Shown here piece by piece: positions 46,032 to 57,011 of a stretch of 64,000 nucleotides of DNA (the stretch's first letter is position 1; every line of letters starts with the position of its first letter). The DNA lies in contig CM064560.1 of assembly GCA_032716605.1 (NCBI GenBank), forward strand, positions 16,014,966-16,078,965. The letters are read 5' to 3'. The translations under genes were made by a program, and so were the position numbers. Under the pieces are notes generated by a model. It worked only from the letters and a program-made list of their open reading frames with translations. It had not been told where the DNA came from and did not search any database. The stretch comes from Paralithodes platypus (taxonomy: Eukaryota > Arthropoda > Malacostraca > Decapoda > Lithodidae).

Positions 46032-46741
46032 ATTTATACTGTCGATGAAGGGGTTTGAATGCTTGTGGACAGTCCATTAATCCTGTCAGTACCGGTGATG
46101 TTATTTATACTGTCGATGAAGGGGTTTGAATGCTTGTGGACAGTCCATTAATCCTGTCAGTACCGGTGATGTTATTTATACTGTCGATGAAGGGGTTTGA
46201 ATGCTTGTGGACAGTCCATTAATCCTGTCAGTACCGGTGATGTTATTTATACTGTCGATGAAGGGGTTTGAATGCTTGTGGACAGTCCATTAATCCTGTC
46301 AGTACCGGTGATGTTATTTATACTGTCGATGAAGGGGTTTGAATGCTTGTGGACAGTCCATTAATCCTGTCAGTACCGGTGATGTTATTTATACTGTCGA
46401 TGAAGGGGTTTGAATGCTTGTGGACAGTCCATTAATCCTGTCAGTACCGGTGATGTTATTTATACTGTCGATGAAGGGGTTTGAATGCTTGTGGACAGTC
46501 CATTAATCCTGTCAGTACCGGTGATGTTATTTATACTGTCGATGAAGGGGTTTGAATGCTTGTGGACAGTCCATTAATCCTGTCAGTACCGGTGATGTTA
46601 TTTATACTGTCGATGAAGGGGTTTAAATGCTTGTGGACAGTCCATTAATCCTGTCAGTACCGGTGATGTTATTTATACTGTCGATGAAGGGGTTTGAATG
46701 CTTGTGGACAGTCCATTAATCCTGTCAGTACCGGTGATGTT
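46032..46741. repeat. 71-bp tandem array, 10 copies, each with a MITE end
   Basis: Units beginning ATTTATACTGTCGATGAAGG start every 71 bases from 46032 to 46671. Each contains CCATTAATCCTGTCAGTACC and GGTGATGTT, which is the terminal sequence of the MITE that starts at 46716. The only visible variation is one G-to-A change in the ninth unit (GTTTAAATG). Confidence 0.97.
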
Positions 46742-46802
46742 ATTTATTATTTTATTTCAACATCTAGACGATTTCATGAAGCTTTGGAAGGATATATGGT
46801 AG

Positions 46803-48375
46803 CTTTTTTTTGTTTTATGTGATTAAGGGAGGCAAAAGACAGAACTGCCTATAGCGAGTGCCTCCCCCATAGTTGAAAGAGTAACAGGCCCAAAATCAAG
46901 GGATGTTCGAGCCAAAATGCCTGGACACATGAAGTTTGAAGCAATTTAAGTCATAGGAAGAGGGAAAGACCAATTCTGGGAGAGAGTTCCAGAGCTCAGC
47001 TGTTGAGTAGAAGAAAGTTTGAGAGTAACGTTTGACTCTTGGGTTGGAGAGTTGCACAGAGTAGGGGTGGGATTGAGATGCAAGACGGGTACCACATGCC
47101 CTACGTAAAGGAGGTGGTATACACTGGGAAAGCTCTGAGGAACACTGATTATTATAGTAGCGATAGAATAGCGAGAGAGATGCAACATTGCGGCGGAGAG
47201 AGAGAGATTGCAGAGAGTTAGTGAGTGGACGGGAGTTAATGATACGAAAGGCCTTCCTTTCAACTTTGTCTAGGAGAGCGGTGTGAGAGGACCCTCCCCA
47301 CACATGTGAACAATACTCAATACAAGGACGCGCTATGCCCCTGTACAGAGCAAGAAGCTGTGCAGGGGAAAAGAACCCCCTAAGGCGGTTGAGCACACCC
47401 AGCTTCTGGGAGGCTGCATTAGCAGGACTGGTAATATGGTCCTTCCAACTGAGAGCAGAAGAAAAAGAGACACCAAGAATATTGAGAGAAGATGAAGGAT
47501 TAATTTTTGTATTGTTGAAGAATAAGGGATAGTCCGCTGGGAGATCCTGACGGGTAGATAGATGGAGAAATTGGGTTTTGGAAGCATTAAAGGTAACAAG
47601 GTTTTCTCTGCCCCAATTGGAGATAGTATTTAGATCAGAATTTAAGAGTTTTATGGCTTCATTACGTTTGTCATTGAGGGATTGCTGGCTGGGGCGTTCT
47701 GAAAAACTAATGGAGTAGTGTAAGGTTGAGTCATCTGCGTATGAATGGATGGGATTTGAGGTACAGTTGAGGAGATCATATATAAAAATTAGAAAGAGAA
47801 TAGGAGATAGGGCAGAGCCCTGAGGTACACCGGAGTTTATAGGGTGAGGAAGTGAACAATGGACGTCCACAACCGCGGCTATGGAACGGCCGGAAAGGAA
47901 ATTAGAGACAAAGGCACAGATGGAGGGATAGAAACCGAAGGAGGGTAGTTTAGAAATGAAAGATTTGTGCCAGACTCTATCGAAGGCTTTCGATATGTCT
48001 AGTGCAATAGAAAAAGTCTCACCGAATCCCGAAAGGAGGATGACCAAGAGTTAGTAAGATATGAAAGAAGATCACCAGTAGAGCGACCTTTAAGGAAGCC
48101 ATACTGGCGATCTGAGAGCAGATTATGAGAAGAGAAATGCTTAAGAAATTTGGAAGCAAGAATAGTTTCAAAAACTTTAGAAAGACAAGAGATGAGAGCA
48201 ATTGGACGATAGTTGGAGGGTTGAGAGCGGTCACCCTTCTTTGGGACAGGTTGAATGTGAGCAAATTTCCAGAATGAAGGGAAGACGTTAGAGGATAGAC
48301 AGAGACGAAAGAGTTTGCCTAGGCAGGGAGTTAGCACGGAAGCACAGTTTTTGAGAACAACAGGAGGAACACCTA
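46803..48375 (-). mobile_element. Jockey-like retrotransposon copy B
   Basis: The minus-strand element starts within RT at 48375 ([11 protein letters not shown] codons) and ends in a 3' UTR, with T-rich tail sequence at 46803-46817. It matches copy A along its whole length, in the opposite orientation about 2.2 kb away. No clear target duplication is seen at the MITE junctions. Confidence 0.88.
46896..48375 (-). pseudogene. RT domain of Jockey-like copy B
   Basis: The frame entering at 48375 carries [29 protein letters not shown] and [15 protein letters not shown]. It is shifted near 48030 by one missing base (GGGATTCGG against GGGACTTCGG in copy A). The frame 48047-46896 then carries [29 protein letters not shown] and [11 protein letters not shown]. 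It runs to the natural C-terminus (RSIINSR-type region, TAELWNSLPELVFPSSYDLN, HVSRHFGSNIP). It keeps the (TC)6 form that copy A has lost, so its end shows the original protein C-terminus. Confidence 0.88.
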
Positions 48376-48500
48376 AAGGTGTTAAAAGGATTGCTTGCCT
48401 GTAGCCTTTAAATGGTAGACGTCCTTCCTAAGCTGAATAAAATCATCTAATAGTTGCAAGAATATAATGAAAAAGATGTCACCGGTACAAAGAGGGTTAA

Positions 48501-49398
48501 CCATATATTTTCATGATACAATGAGGGATAACTTGCAATACTAGGTCCAAGTGGGTTTCCCATCGCGACTCCATCATTTTTCCGATAGGAAGCATTATTG
48601 AGAATGAACATGTGTTTAACAGCAAGTGACGGTAATTTTCGAAACTAGGATTTAATGAAGCCATTTACTAGATCGGTGTCATTAAAAGTCTGATTCAGAA
48701 AACAAGTCTCTCTCTCTCCCTCTCAGTAATCCTGTTTGCCAGAGATAGCTCTTAATGGCTGTGTTTTTCCCCGCTTGTTCAATCGTCCTCCGGAGTCAGA
48801 TCCTGCACGGGCGGGATATGTAAGTGATATTAGTTAACTTATTTATAATCCGATAACCTATTTCATATACAGGGCGAAATCTATATTTATCACCTCACGC
48901 ACTATCAGAGTAGACTATATTATAGGTCGATATATTAGAAAATATGAAACGTACAACACCTTTGAGAATACCTTCAAATACTGGATGTATGTATCTACTT
49001 ATTGCAAGTCTTTCGAGTTGTAGAAAACATTGGCAAATAATTAAATAAAAAACATCTAAAATAAAACGTGAATACACTTTTAATGCGCATAAATCGTCTG
49101 TTACTCATCATTATTCGTACACGTTGATTTACATTGCAGCTTTAAAAATACCTGTAGCTTCTACTACCTGTTCTGCGTTTAATGGGCTATTATATAAAGA
49201 CATTTATATAATGGTCGTGAAGATATTGTTTGTTAAATACAAATATCCACAAGACCGTCCACACAGTCTTCTGCTTGGCTTCACAAGTGTATAGAAAAGC
49301 AGCGTTGACAATTTCTGCCAGGTAGGTAAACAAATTCTGCGCCACTCGGTATAATAAGTGGAGCAACACAAAACAATTTATTGTAATTAGAGCTGCAT

Positions 49399-49436
<38 letters not shown>

Positions 49437-50212
49437 GTAGCACGTAGTTTAGTAAAGAGATATAGGACATAGTGAAAGAAAAGATTGAACTGCAAAAGCG
49501 TTTGCTTTAAAAAAATAGAAACTAGGAAAGAAGAATAACAAATCATGAAACAAATAGCAAAGAGGACAATAAAAGATGCTGAAGGGAAGCCAGGTGGTGA
49601 ATATTGGAAGTAGATTAGTGAACAGTTGTCGAGTGATAATGAATTATACTATAAAGCTGGAAATGAAGCTAGAGAGACGAGGACTAAGCATCATTCAGGT
49701 GGAATAATGATGGACATAAATGAGGAGATGGTCGAGGGTGATGGTGTGGTGAATATATGAAGACAACTTCTTAGAACTATAGCTGTAAGAAGTAGGGAGA
49801 AGGCAAACATCTCAACCTGACACATTAGATGAAAAATAGAAGAACATTACCAGCAATATTGAGAACAAATTATAAACCATGACGAAATTTAATCAAGGTG
49901 AGAAACAACATAGTCACTGGATTTATCTTGCGAACTTACCTTACGTTGTATCATAGACTCTCCTCCCTCCTTTCTATCTATCTCTTGCTTTCACCCTCGC
50001 TCCCCCCCACCCCTTCCCCCAGCTCTCTCACTCTCACTATCTCACTGTGTATTTATCACCCTTGATCCTGGCTCTGGGTGGGAATATTACAGGAAAGGTC
50101 GTTGATCAAACACCGCAGCAGCAACCACATTCTAGACAAACAAGGGGGCAACATCACTATATATATATATACAGTATACTCACACACCTGTTACACCTCT
50201 ACACACCTACAT
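48501..50212. other. Intergenic with a (TG)n(GA)n tract
   Basis: No gene seen. (TG)9(GA)10 lies at 49399-49436, and a C/T-rich patch at 49960-50040. The 118-codon frame at 49190-49546 includes the microsatellite and has no domain. Confidence 0.6.
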
Positions 50213-50424
50213 TATACCCGGTTCCAAATAGGTAGGCCAGACATCGTTAACCCGAAGCTCTGTAACTCAAAAAGGGCTAGAACAAATGGGCTGTAAATAT
50301 CTACAGCTATTCTCTGGTTGACCCTTCCCAAATGGTAGAAATATTAGCTGGATTACTCAAGCCATTTGAGAGTTATAGGTATTTGTTCAAGAGTTCTAGC
50401 CTATATATTTGGAACAAAGCATAG
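50213..50424. mobile_element. TA-flanked palindromic MITE, copy 2
   Basis: TATACCCGGTTCCAAATAGG at the left and TTTGGAACAAAGCATA at the right are inverted and slightly more decayed than copy 1 (6316-6528). Interior GGTTGACCCTTCCCAAATGG and TATTTGTTCAAGAGTT are shared in order. Confidence 0.7.
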
Positions 50425-50764
50425 TAACCCTACATACCTACACTGTATCCCTCTACACACCTACACTGGTCCGTTTAAGCTACTTTTTTCTTCAAAAGAG
50501 TGTATCGTGAATTTGAACTATTACAAGCCAGATAGCACTGTATTAATATTCCCCTGTTCAAAATATGCTACAGGGGTACAATGTCTAGCGAGTTCATTGC
50601 TCAATAGGTGGCATTCTGAGAGTGAGGGTTAAAGTCTAGGAACTGAGACAGTGAAGCACTAGAGCGAGGCAGCTTCAGAGATGGGTCTGCTTCGAGCCGT
50701 GAGTGAGCAACTATGCCCCATGCATCTGCTGGGGCTGGTTGCAGCTAAAAAGTGCTTCACATGT

Positions 50765-50880
50765 CTTACCCCCTAGACTGGAACGAGACCTCACGGGCTT
50801 CACCGTTCAATGTAGAATGGTTGAATATACAGGCTCTCAGCCTATGCCCGAGAGGGAGTAGTTGGAATATAGAAGACAAA
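50765..50880 (+). repeat. Dispersed repeat E, copy 2
   Basis: CTAGACTGGAACGAGACCTC, ACGGGCTTCACCGTTCAATG, GGCTCTCAGCCTATGCCCGA and GTTGGAATATAGAA match the copy at 15762. It lies next to the (AC)n run that abuts the 3' end of the neighbouring CR1-like element. Confidence 0.6.
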
Positions 50881-50898
50881 AAATGTATATAACCAAGA

Positions 50899-50900
<2 letters not shown>

Positions 50901-50964
<64 letters not shown>
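50901..50964. repeat. (AC)n microsatellite
   Basis: Thirty-two AC units, at the 3' end of the minus-strand CR1-like element. Confidence 0.95.
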
Positions 50965-50966
<2 letters not shown>

Positions 50967-51031
50967 GTAGGTCCTGTAGGTAGTAGTTGCAGGCAGTGTT
51001 GTCCGCCCGTGGTCACGCTGATGCGCCACCA

Positions 51032-54000
51032 CTAGTACATTCCATCTGCCCGTCTCTGCGCCAGCTGGTCCATGATGCTGTTGCTAGCGGCGCGGAGGTG
51101 GTAGTGGGGCAGTTTGGGTTGATCAGGTAGTGTCCAGAGAAATTTGTCCAGTTGATTTTTAAATTTCTCGAGACTTGGTTCAGTTGAGTCACGCAGATAT
51201 CTGGGTAGGGCGTTAAAGAGAAGAGGTCCTCGTGTCGCAAAGGCGTTCTCCTTGAGCGTCTTAACTCTGGTGGCTGCTCTGGGGTGTACCCGCTGTATGT
51301 GGCAGAGACGGCCCAGTCGTTGATGGATGTGAAAACCTATATTAAGGTTGTTGGTTGTGATGCCAATCAATATTTTGTAGACATATAAGATGGCATATCT
51401 GTCCCTGCGTCTTTCTAATGAGAAAAGATTGAGAGTTTCCAACCTCCCCCAGTAGTCTAGGTGTTGGACGGCAGAGATTTTATTGGTGAATGAGCGTTGA
51501 ACTGCTTCGAGTAATTGCTTCTCTCCCACCTTCCATGGGCTCCATAGCTGACAGCAATATTCCAACAGTGGAATGACCAGTGACTTGTAGAGCGTCAGCA
51601 TGGGGATCATGTCACGTGTTCGGAAGGTTCGTAGGATCCATCCAGCTTGGTTACGAGCATTCTTTGCCACATTGGTTATATGCATTCCAAATGTACCATC
51701 TCGACTGAGTGTAATACCAAGATCTTTTACATAATCATTAGTATCAATGCAAGAGCCGTCATCTGCTGTGTATGTGTGGATATTCATATTTCGGTCTGCA
51801 CTGTAGTTCATGTGTTCAAATTTGTTATTATTAAAGGACATGTTGTTTTGCTCTGCCCATGAGTAAATTGTAGTGAGATCTGCCTGAAGTAAATCAGCAT
51901 CTGTTGTAGAAGACACTTCCTTTAATACACGAGTGTCGTCAGCAAAGGAGGCGACAGACGAATGCACGACATGTTTATTTATGTCTGATATGTGCAGCAA
52001 GAAAAGTATAGGTCCAAGAACTGACCCTTGTGGCACCCCACTAGTGACGATGGATGGCTTGGACACTGCACCACCAACCGCGACAGCTTGTTCCCTGTCA
52101 GTGAAGAAACAGTGCAGCCACACCCCAAGTTTTCCTGAGATTCCTGAGTCTCGTATCTTGTGGAGGAGTATGCCGTGGTCTACCTTGTCAAATGCTTTTG
52201 CAAAATCAAGGTAGACCACGTCGATAGCATTTTTATTTTCTAGCCCTTCTATAATTTTTTCATGGTGAGCTAACAGTTGCGAGAGGCACGAGTGGCGCTT
52301 CCGAAACCCATGCTGGTCCTTGTTTATTATGTTGTTTTCTTCAAGGTATATGGACATATTTTTAACTATTAGCTTTTCGAGGATTTTGATGACATGCGAA
52401 GTTAAAGCAATAGGTCTATAATTTTTTGCTTCACCCCTCGAACCCTCTTTGTGGACTGGTGTAATTTTAGCACATTTTAATTGTTGTGGTATAATTCCAG
52501 AGTCGAGAGTTTCTATAAAAAATCTGTAGAGGAGCACTAAGGTCTGCTGCGCAATTCTTGAGAAGTGCGGCCGGGAATTGATCCGGGCCTGCTGCTGCAT
52601 TGATACCAATTTCCTTTATAGCATTTACTATATCATTTGTGGTAAATTTAATGTCAGTTAGATTTGGCATGGATACTTTGTGGAAGAAGTCGGTCGGTGA
52701 GTCAATTATTTTATCACCTCGAGGGTGGCTAAAGACGCCCTCGTACTGTAGCCGTAGTATATCGACAATCGCCTCAGGTTCGTTCTTGGTTTGGCCGTTC
52801 GCATCTGTCAGTGGACCAACACCCACCCTTACATTTGATTTGTTTGCAGCATACTTATAAAAGTATTTTGGGTTAGTTTTAATGCAGGACACGGCTTGGA
52901 ATTCTTTTCTGCGATTTTCTATTTCTACTGAAGTCTTGAGTTTTTCTTCAATGGAGGTAACGTTGGCTTCAATTTGTTGTTTATTTAGTATGCTCGTACT
53001 ACGCTTCAGCTTCTTGCGTAGGTTCGTTCGCTTGCGCATCAGTATCCTACGATCACGTGGTATATCTCTCTGTGGTGACGATTTTCTAAGGGGTACATAT
53101 TTTTCAGAAATTTTGAGGCATATTTCCAGTAATTTGTTATATTGGGCCTCGGGACCAGATTCCTTAAACTGTATGGCCCAATCCACTTCACTAAGTTCTC
53201 TTTTAAGGTCTTCCCAGCATATAGATTCACTGAGAAGGTTGAGTTGATTGAAGTTCACAGCCATGGGCTCTGCAGGGCTGGGAGTTCTATGCTGTGTGTT
53301 GGTAACTATGTTTGTCGCCATTGTAATAATATTGTGGTCCGACAGGTTGGTTTTGTCTACTGTGAGGTTGTGGATCAGCTCATCATTGTTGGTCATTACA
53401 ATATCCAGTATATTATTACCTCTTGTGGCCATATTGACGAGTTGATTGAGATAAAACTCTCTTGAAAAACGTATAAGTGCTTCTGCTTGAGCTCGCATGT
53501 CCGCTGCTCCTCCATAGACACTTTCTGAATCCCAGTTAATTAGCGGGAAATTCAAGTCTCCAGTGAGCACAATGGTTGGCATGGGTGGTGGTAGATTGTC
53601 TAAAATATCTTTAATTTTTGTTAGTTGATCCATAAACTTATTAGTTGGACATGCTGGGGGTCTATATATAGTGATGTAGATCATATTAATGTCTGTAATG
53701 TTTAGTACCTGGACCTCTGTATAGGAATTAGATTCTGATAATAGAACGTTAGTGAGAGCTGCAAGGTGATTTTTAACGTAAGTGATAATACCCCCTTTTT
53801 TCCTATGACCAGATCTATCAGTTCTGAAGGAGGTGTAATTTTCTATATCTATTTCAGCTTCTCTTATACTTTGAGTAAGATGCGATTCTGTTAGGGAGAG
53901 TATGAGTGCATTATCTACTTGTGCTATTTCTGCAAGCAGCTTTACTTTGCCTTTGAATTTGTAAGGTAATAGGCCTGCTATATTGAGTGAAATTAGTGTG

Positions 54001-54065
54001 TGTAGGGTGCTGCTGTTTACCTCTTTCCTTGTTACTGTAGTTCCTGTGATGGAGGGATGCACCAC
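51032..54065 (-). pseudogene. ORF2: APE endonuclease plus reverse transcriptase
   Basis: APE in the frame 54065-52467: LISLNIAGLLPYKFKGKV, LILSLTESHLTQ (metal-binding E), YITIYRPPACP, IVLTGDLNFPLINWDSE, ILDIVMTNNDE and NLSDHNIITM. The RT fingers begin INAAAGPDQFPAALLKNCAA. A one-base shift in an A-run near 52515 moves the frame to 52609-51032, with SRGEAKNYRPIALTSHVIK, HGFRKRHSCLSQLL, VYLDFAKAFDKVDH (motif A), [20 protein letters not shown] (motif B) and ASFADDTRVLK (catalytic FADD). The end is KFKNQLDKFLWTLPDQPKLP. The frame begins with GTG codons, and no ATG precedes the APE domain, so translation may be coupled to ORF1. The shift could be a real mutation or a base-calling error. Confidence 0.88.
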
Positions 54066-55669
54066 TGAGTCGGATGGATTTTCAGTGCCTGCATTATTTG
54101 TTGTTGCACTTTTTGCATTTGCTGCATCTGTTGCACTAAAATATGTACCGTGGTATCATTTTGGGGAGATTGATTTACCCACGTATCTTGTGTTCGTTGA
54201 GGTCTATTTAGCCACGCACTGCGTTCAATGCTGGTGCCCTTATTACCAAAAAGACATAAACAAGCTAGAACGAGTTCAACGTAGAGTTACCAAAATGATA
54301 CCTAGCCTAAAGAACAAACCATACGAAGAGCGTCTTAGAGAATTAAATCTATTTCCTTTAACCCAGCGCAGATTAAGAGGTGACTTAATTCAAGTGTTCA
54401 AAATCATCAAAGGCATCGACAATATGAACTGTAGTAAGTACTTCACTATCGACCAATCTAATTACACGCGGGGAAACGGTTGCAAAATTATTGGTAAATC
54501 TTTTAACTCACACGAATCTAAGAATTTCTTCTTCAATCGAGTTGTCAACTTGTGGAATGGGCTTCCCCGAGACGTTATAGACTGCAGCACCGTTGATTCA
54601 TTTAAATTCCGCCTAGACAAATATCTCGCATCAAACCCGCGACTGACTGCGTTTGTAAATGAATAACTTTATTTTATCCTCCCCTCAGTTACTAACCCAT
54701 ATGTCCCCTACTAACTTCCTAGTCCTGCCACGTTAGTGGCAGGGCAGTAGTTCCCTTTCCAATGTTCCCTTACCCACTCTAAACCACTGTTTGGACACTT
54801 GATCCTCAGTGTTTTGGAGGACAAGCAGCCTAGAAGGGTCACTAGATCTGTTGTTGCTTGATTTCCTTTGTACTCTGTGTTTGGGGATTTGGTACAGGAA
54901 TGGCTGAACGAGAAGGTGGTGGTGGTGGTGGTGGGTAAGTGGTTGTTTGTTGCTGTTCTCTACACTGGTCAGATGGATATCGACGAGTGCCCTTCAAATG
55001 AAGTCTTTTGCACTCCAAGTTTAAACACACTCTCCTCCTTTCTGAACCATTACATATAGGTGGGTGTAGGTATTTGCACTTATCACCATGTTTACATCCC
55101 TTTACGGGATCACGACCGTTTATCTTGTACCTGTTACATAGGCTAGGGTGAGCAAAAGGGCAGTCACGTCCTTTTCGGCCAAATTTACACTGATTATTTT
55201 TGTAGTAGTAGCATAATTTATTTTTCCTTTCATCATTTTGAAGATTTCTATTATTTGTTTTATTTGTTATGGGTGGTGTGCCACTTTGTTCTCCGGAAAA
55301 AGGTTCATCACACTTACCACCGTTTTCAGTGGTGTTTTCCTTGTCGTTGTTTGGCTGTTTAGCCTCACTTTCCTTTTCCTTGTCCCTGTCCAGTAGGGTA
55401 TAGACGAGCGCAAACTGCCGGTCGCCTTGTTCACCCAGCTGTTGTCTAACACATCCCTCGCAGGTGTACTGACTCCTTGTGTTCAGAAAATTCACTATGG
55501 CATAGACAGGGAGGTGTGTGCAATTGGCATGTATATATTGTTTACACGTTCGGCATTTCAAATACTCTAACAAGCACTGGTTGTTACATGATAAACAGTT
55601 TGTGTCTGCAGGAGGCAAGTTACTTTCGGGTATAGTACTCATGTTGCACTGTATATTTTCCGGTTTCAC
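54032..55669 (-). pseudogene. ORF1: PHD-like plus CCCH zinc-finger protein, split
   Basis: The N-terminal part (55669 to about 54881) has a PHD-like cluster at residues 25-75 (C-x2-C, C-x2-C, H-x2-C, C-x2-C). An acidic or asparagine-rich linker is followed by three CCCH fingers: CYYYKNNQCKFGRKGRDCPF-AH, CNRYKINGRD-GCKHGDKCKY-LH and CNGSERRRVCLNLECKR-LH, then a proline stretch. The visible final residues KEIKQQQI come from the inserted CR1 fragment. The original C-terminus resumes beyond the insert (minus strand 54204-54032), with WVNQSPQNDTTVHIL and the glutamine-rich VQQMQQMQKVQQQIMQAL, ending at TAA 54034-54032, just inside the ORF2 frame. ORF1 proteins of this type bind element RNA. Confidence 0.78.
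54205..54880 (+). mobile_element. CR1-like fragment copy 2, nested antisense in ORF1
   Basis: A sister of the 3699-5250 copy, 5'-truncated at the codons for VQCWCPYYQKD. RT C-terminus (to 54666): KLERVQRRVTKMIPSLKNKP, RRLRGDLIQVFKIIKGIDNM, YTRGNGCKIIG and FFFNRVVNLWNGLPRDVID. It ends AFVNE-stop, without frame damage. The 3' UTR matches copy 1 to about TTGTACTC. It interrupts ORF1 of the surrounding minus-strand element. Confidence 0.85.
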
Positions 55670-55983
55670 TAATTTACCTGCACATGCCTAGACTAATTAA
55701 GGAACAAATGCAAGTCACTGGTAATTATAAACTAGCGATGAGGGTACCGGTAGTGAGGCTGGTAACCGGCAGGTGGTGCTGGCTGTCAGGGCAGACGGCA
55801 GGATATGATATCAGGTTTTCACTAATATTTCAATAATCACTGGCCTAAATTCGTTCCAGACAGCTTCACAACCGCCACGGTGTTTCGATGTTTATCTAGG
55901 TAAAGTCAGATTACCGCAACTTCACTACTTTCGAAGATATTGATGAAAACAGAGGAGCGCGGGAGTCACTGTTCACACCGGGC

Positions 55984-56106
55984 ACCACCACCACCGCCCC
56001 GCCCCGCCCCCGCCCCCGCCCCCCCCCCCCCCCCCCCCCCCCCCCCGCCCCGCCCCGCCCCGCCCCGCCCCGCCCCGCCCGCCCCGCCCGCCCCGCCCCC
56101 CCCCGT

Positions 56107-56150
<44 letters not shown>
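55984..56150. repeat. C-rich/(CCCCG)n tract followed by (CA)n
   Basis: About 120 bases of CCCCG and CCCCCG units surround a C run of more than 25 bases (56017-56046). Then comes CGTCGCGCG, and (CA)n at 56112-56150. On the minus strand this is G-rich, with many G3-G5 tracts. All proline- and glycine-rich frames here are artefacts. Confidence 0.95.
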
Positions 56151-56153
<3 letters not shown>

Positions 56154-56159
56154 TCAGGG

Positions 56160-56531
56160 GTGGAAGAAAAGGAGGAACTAGACTGGACAAAACGAAAAGA
56201 ACAGGATGAAGGTCGCATCAACAAGATTCTGGAATCTATTAAAGATGAGGAGGACACCTGGAAGGAGGAAATATCAGACATGTTTAGGCTGGGAAAATAT
56301 ACAAAGGAATACAATAGACTGGTAAAAATCGAATTTAAGTCAAGAAGGACATGTGATGAAATCATGGCAGTAGCGGCTAGGCTAAAAGGGTTAGAGGGTA
56401 AGGACAAAATCTACATCAGACGAGACTTACCAGAAGAAGAGAGAAAGAAGGAGGCTGAACTAAGGAAAACCGCCAAGGAGGAAAATAGCAAGAGGACAGA
56501 ACAAGAAAAGAATAATTTTTTTACGGAGTAA
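56160..56531 (+). pseudogene. ORF1-like C-terminal fragment of the host element
   Basis: The highly charged protein has WKEEISDMFRLGKYTKEYNR, LVKIEFKSRRTCDEIMAVAA and GKDKIYIRRDLPEEERKKEA. That order (a basic F-R-GK motif, RLVKIEF, IYIRRDLPEEER) matches RNA-binding ORF1 proteins of many non-LTR elements. It stops at 56531 after a run of seven T. Removing one T would read on as FFYGVRKGK and continue open into the APE domain, so ORF1 and APE may have been one frame or nearly so. The N-terminus is lost at the microsatellite. Confidence 0.65.
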
Positions 56532-56639
56532 GAAAGGGGAAGATTATGAAACTTTCGGTAAAAAGAAACTAAAAGTAAAAGAGGGTAGGGAACAGACCGC
56601 CGCAGATAAGGGGCTTGGAGCAGGTAATGGGAGACTAGA

Positions 56640-57011
56640 AAGTATAAGGATTCTATATAGCAATGTCGATGGGCTAATCTCTAAGAAACTAGAACTAACA
56701 GACTTACTCAATACTAAGAAACCAGAAATAGTATGTCTCACTGAGACAAAACTAAGAGAAGACCTCGATATAAATTTGCTAGGATGGTCTGAATACAGGA
56801 TTTGGAGGAGGGACAGAAAATGTCGACATGGAGGTGGAGTGTGCATCCTTACTAGGAAAGATTTTATTGTGTCTGAGATAAAACTAGTAACTTCAACAGC
56901 AGAAGTTTTAGCAATAGAGATTGGTGGAAACGAAAAAATAGTGGTGATAGTAGCGTATGTACCTCCCAAGACGAAGACATGGGGTAAGGAGGAGCATAGC
57001 CTAATGCGTAA
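56640..57011 (+). pseudogene. APE endonuclease, N-terminal part
   Basis: The open frame gives SIRILYSNVDGLISKKLELT, KPEIVCLTETKLREDL (metal-binding E), RRDRKCRHGGGVCILTRKDF and VVIVAYVPPKTKTWGKEE, the first half of an APE-type nuclease. It is cut at 57011 by the DNA transposon. The codons resume at 62348 in phase once one TAA copy is counted. Confidence 0.85.

Larger units (their letters stand above)
46716..48500. mobile_element. TTAA-flanked foldback MITE split by Jockey-like copy B
   Basis: Left arm: TTAATCCTGTCAGTACCGGT, then CATCTAGACGATTTCATGAA and GCTTTGGAAGGATATATGGT (to about 46802). Right arm: GGTAGACGTCCTTCCTAAGC, TGAATAAAATCATCTAATAG and GTCACCGGTACAAAGAGGGT-TAA (to 48500). The arms are inverted complements, and the outer ends carry TTAA. 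The two halves are separated by the retroelement at 46803-48375. Confidence 0.75.
50965..55900 (-). mobile_element. CR1-like retrotransposon, nearly complete, with nested insertion
   Basis: In minus-strand order: a 5' leader (to about 55900), ORF1 (55669 to about 54881, resuming about 54204-54032), ORF2 with APE then RT (about 54063-51032), and a short 3' UTR running into (GT)n. Without the antisense CR1 fragment at 54205-54880 the element is roughly 4.2 kb. Only one frameshift is evident in ORF2, so it may be close to functional. Confidence 0.85.

Noticed and set aside
49190..49546. 118-codon minus-strand hydrophobic frame
   Set aside because: It includes the (TG)n(GA)n tract, has no recognisable domain and no supporting context.
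55911..56407. Glycine- and proline-rich frames up to 144 codons
   Set aside because: Translation of the C-rich tract and the (CA)n, with no domain.
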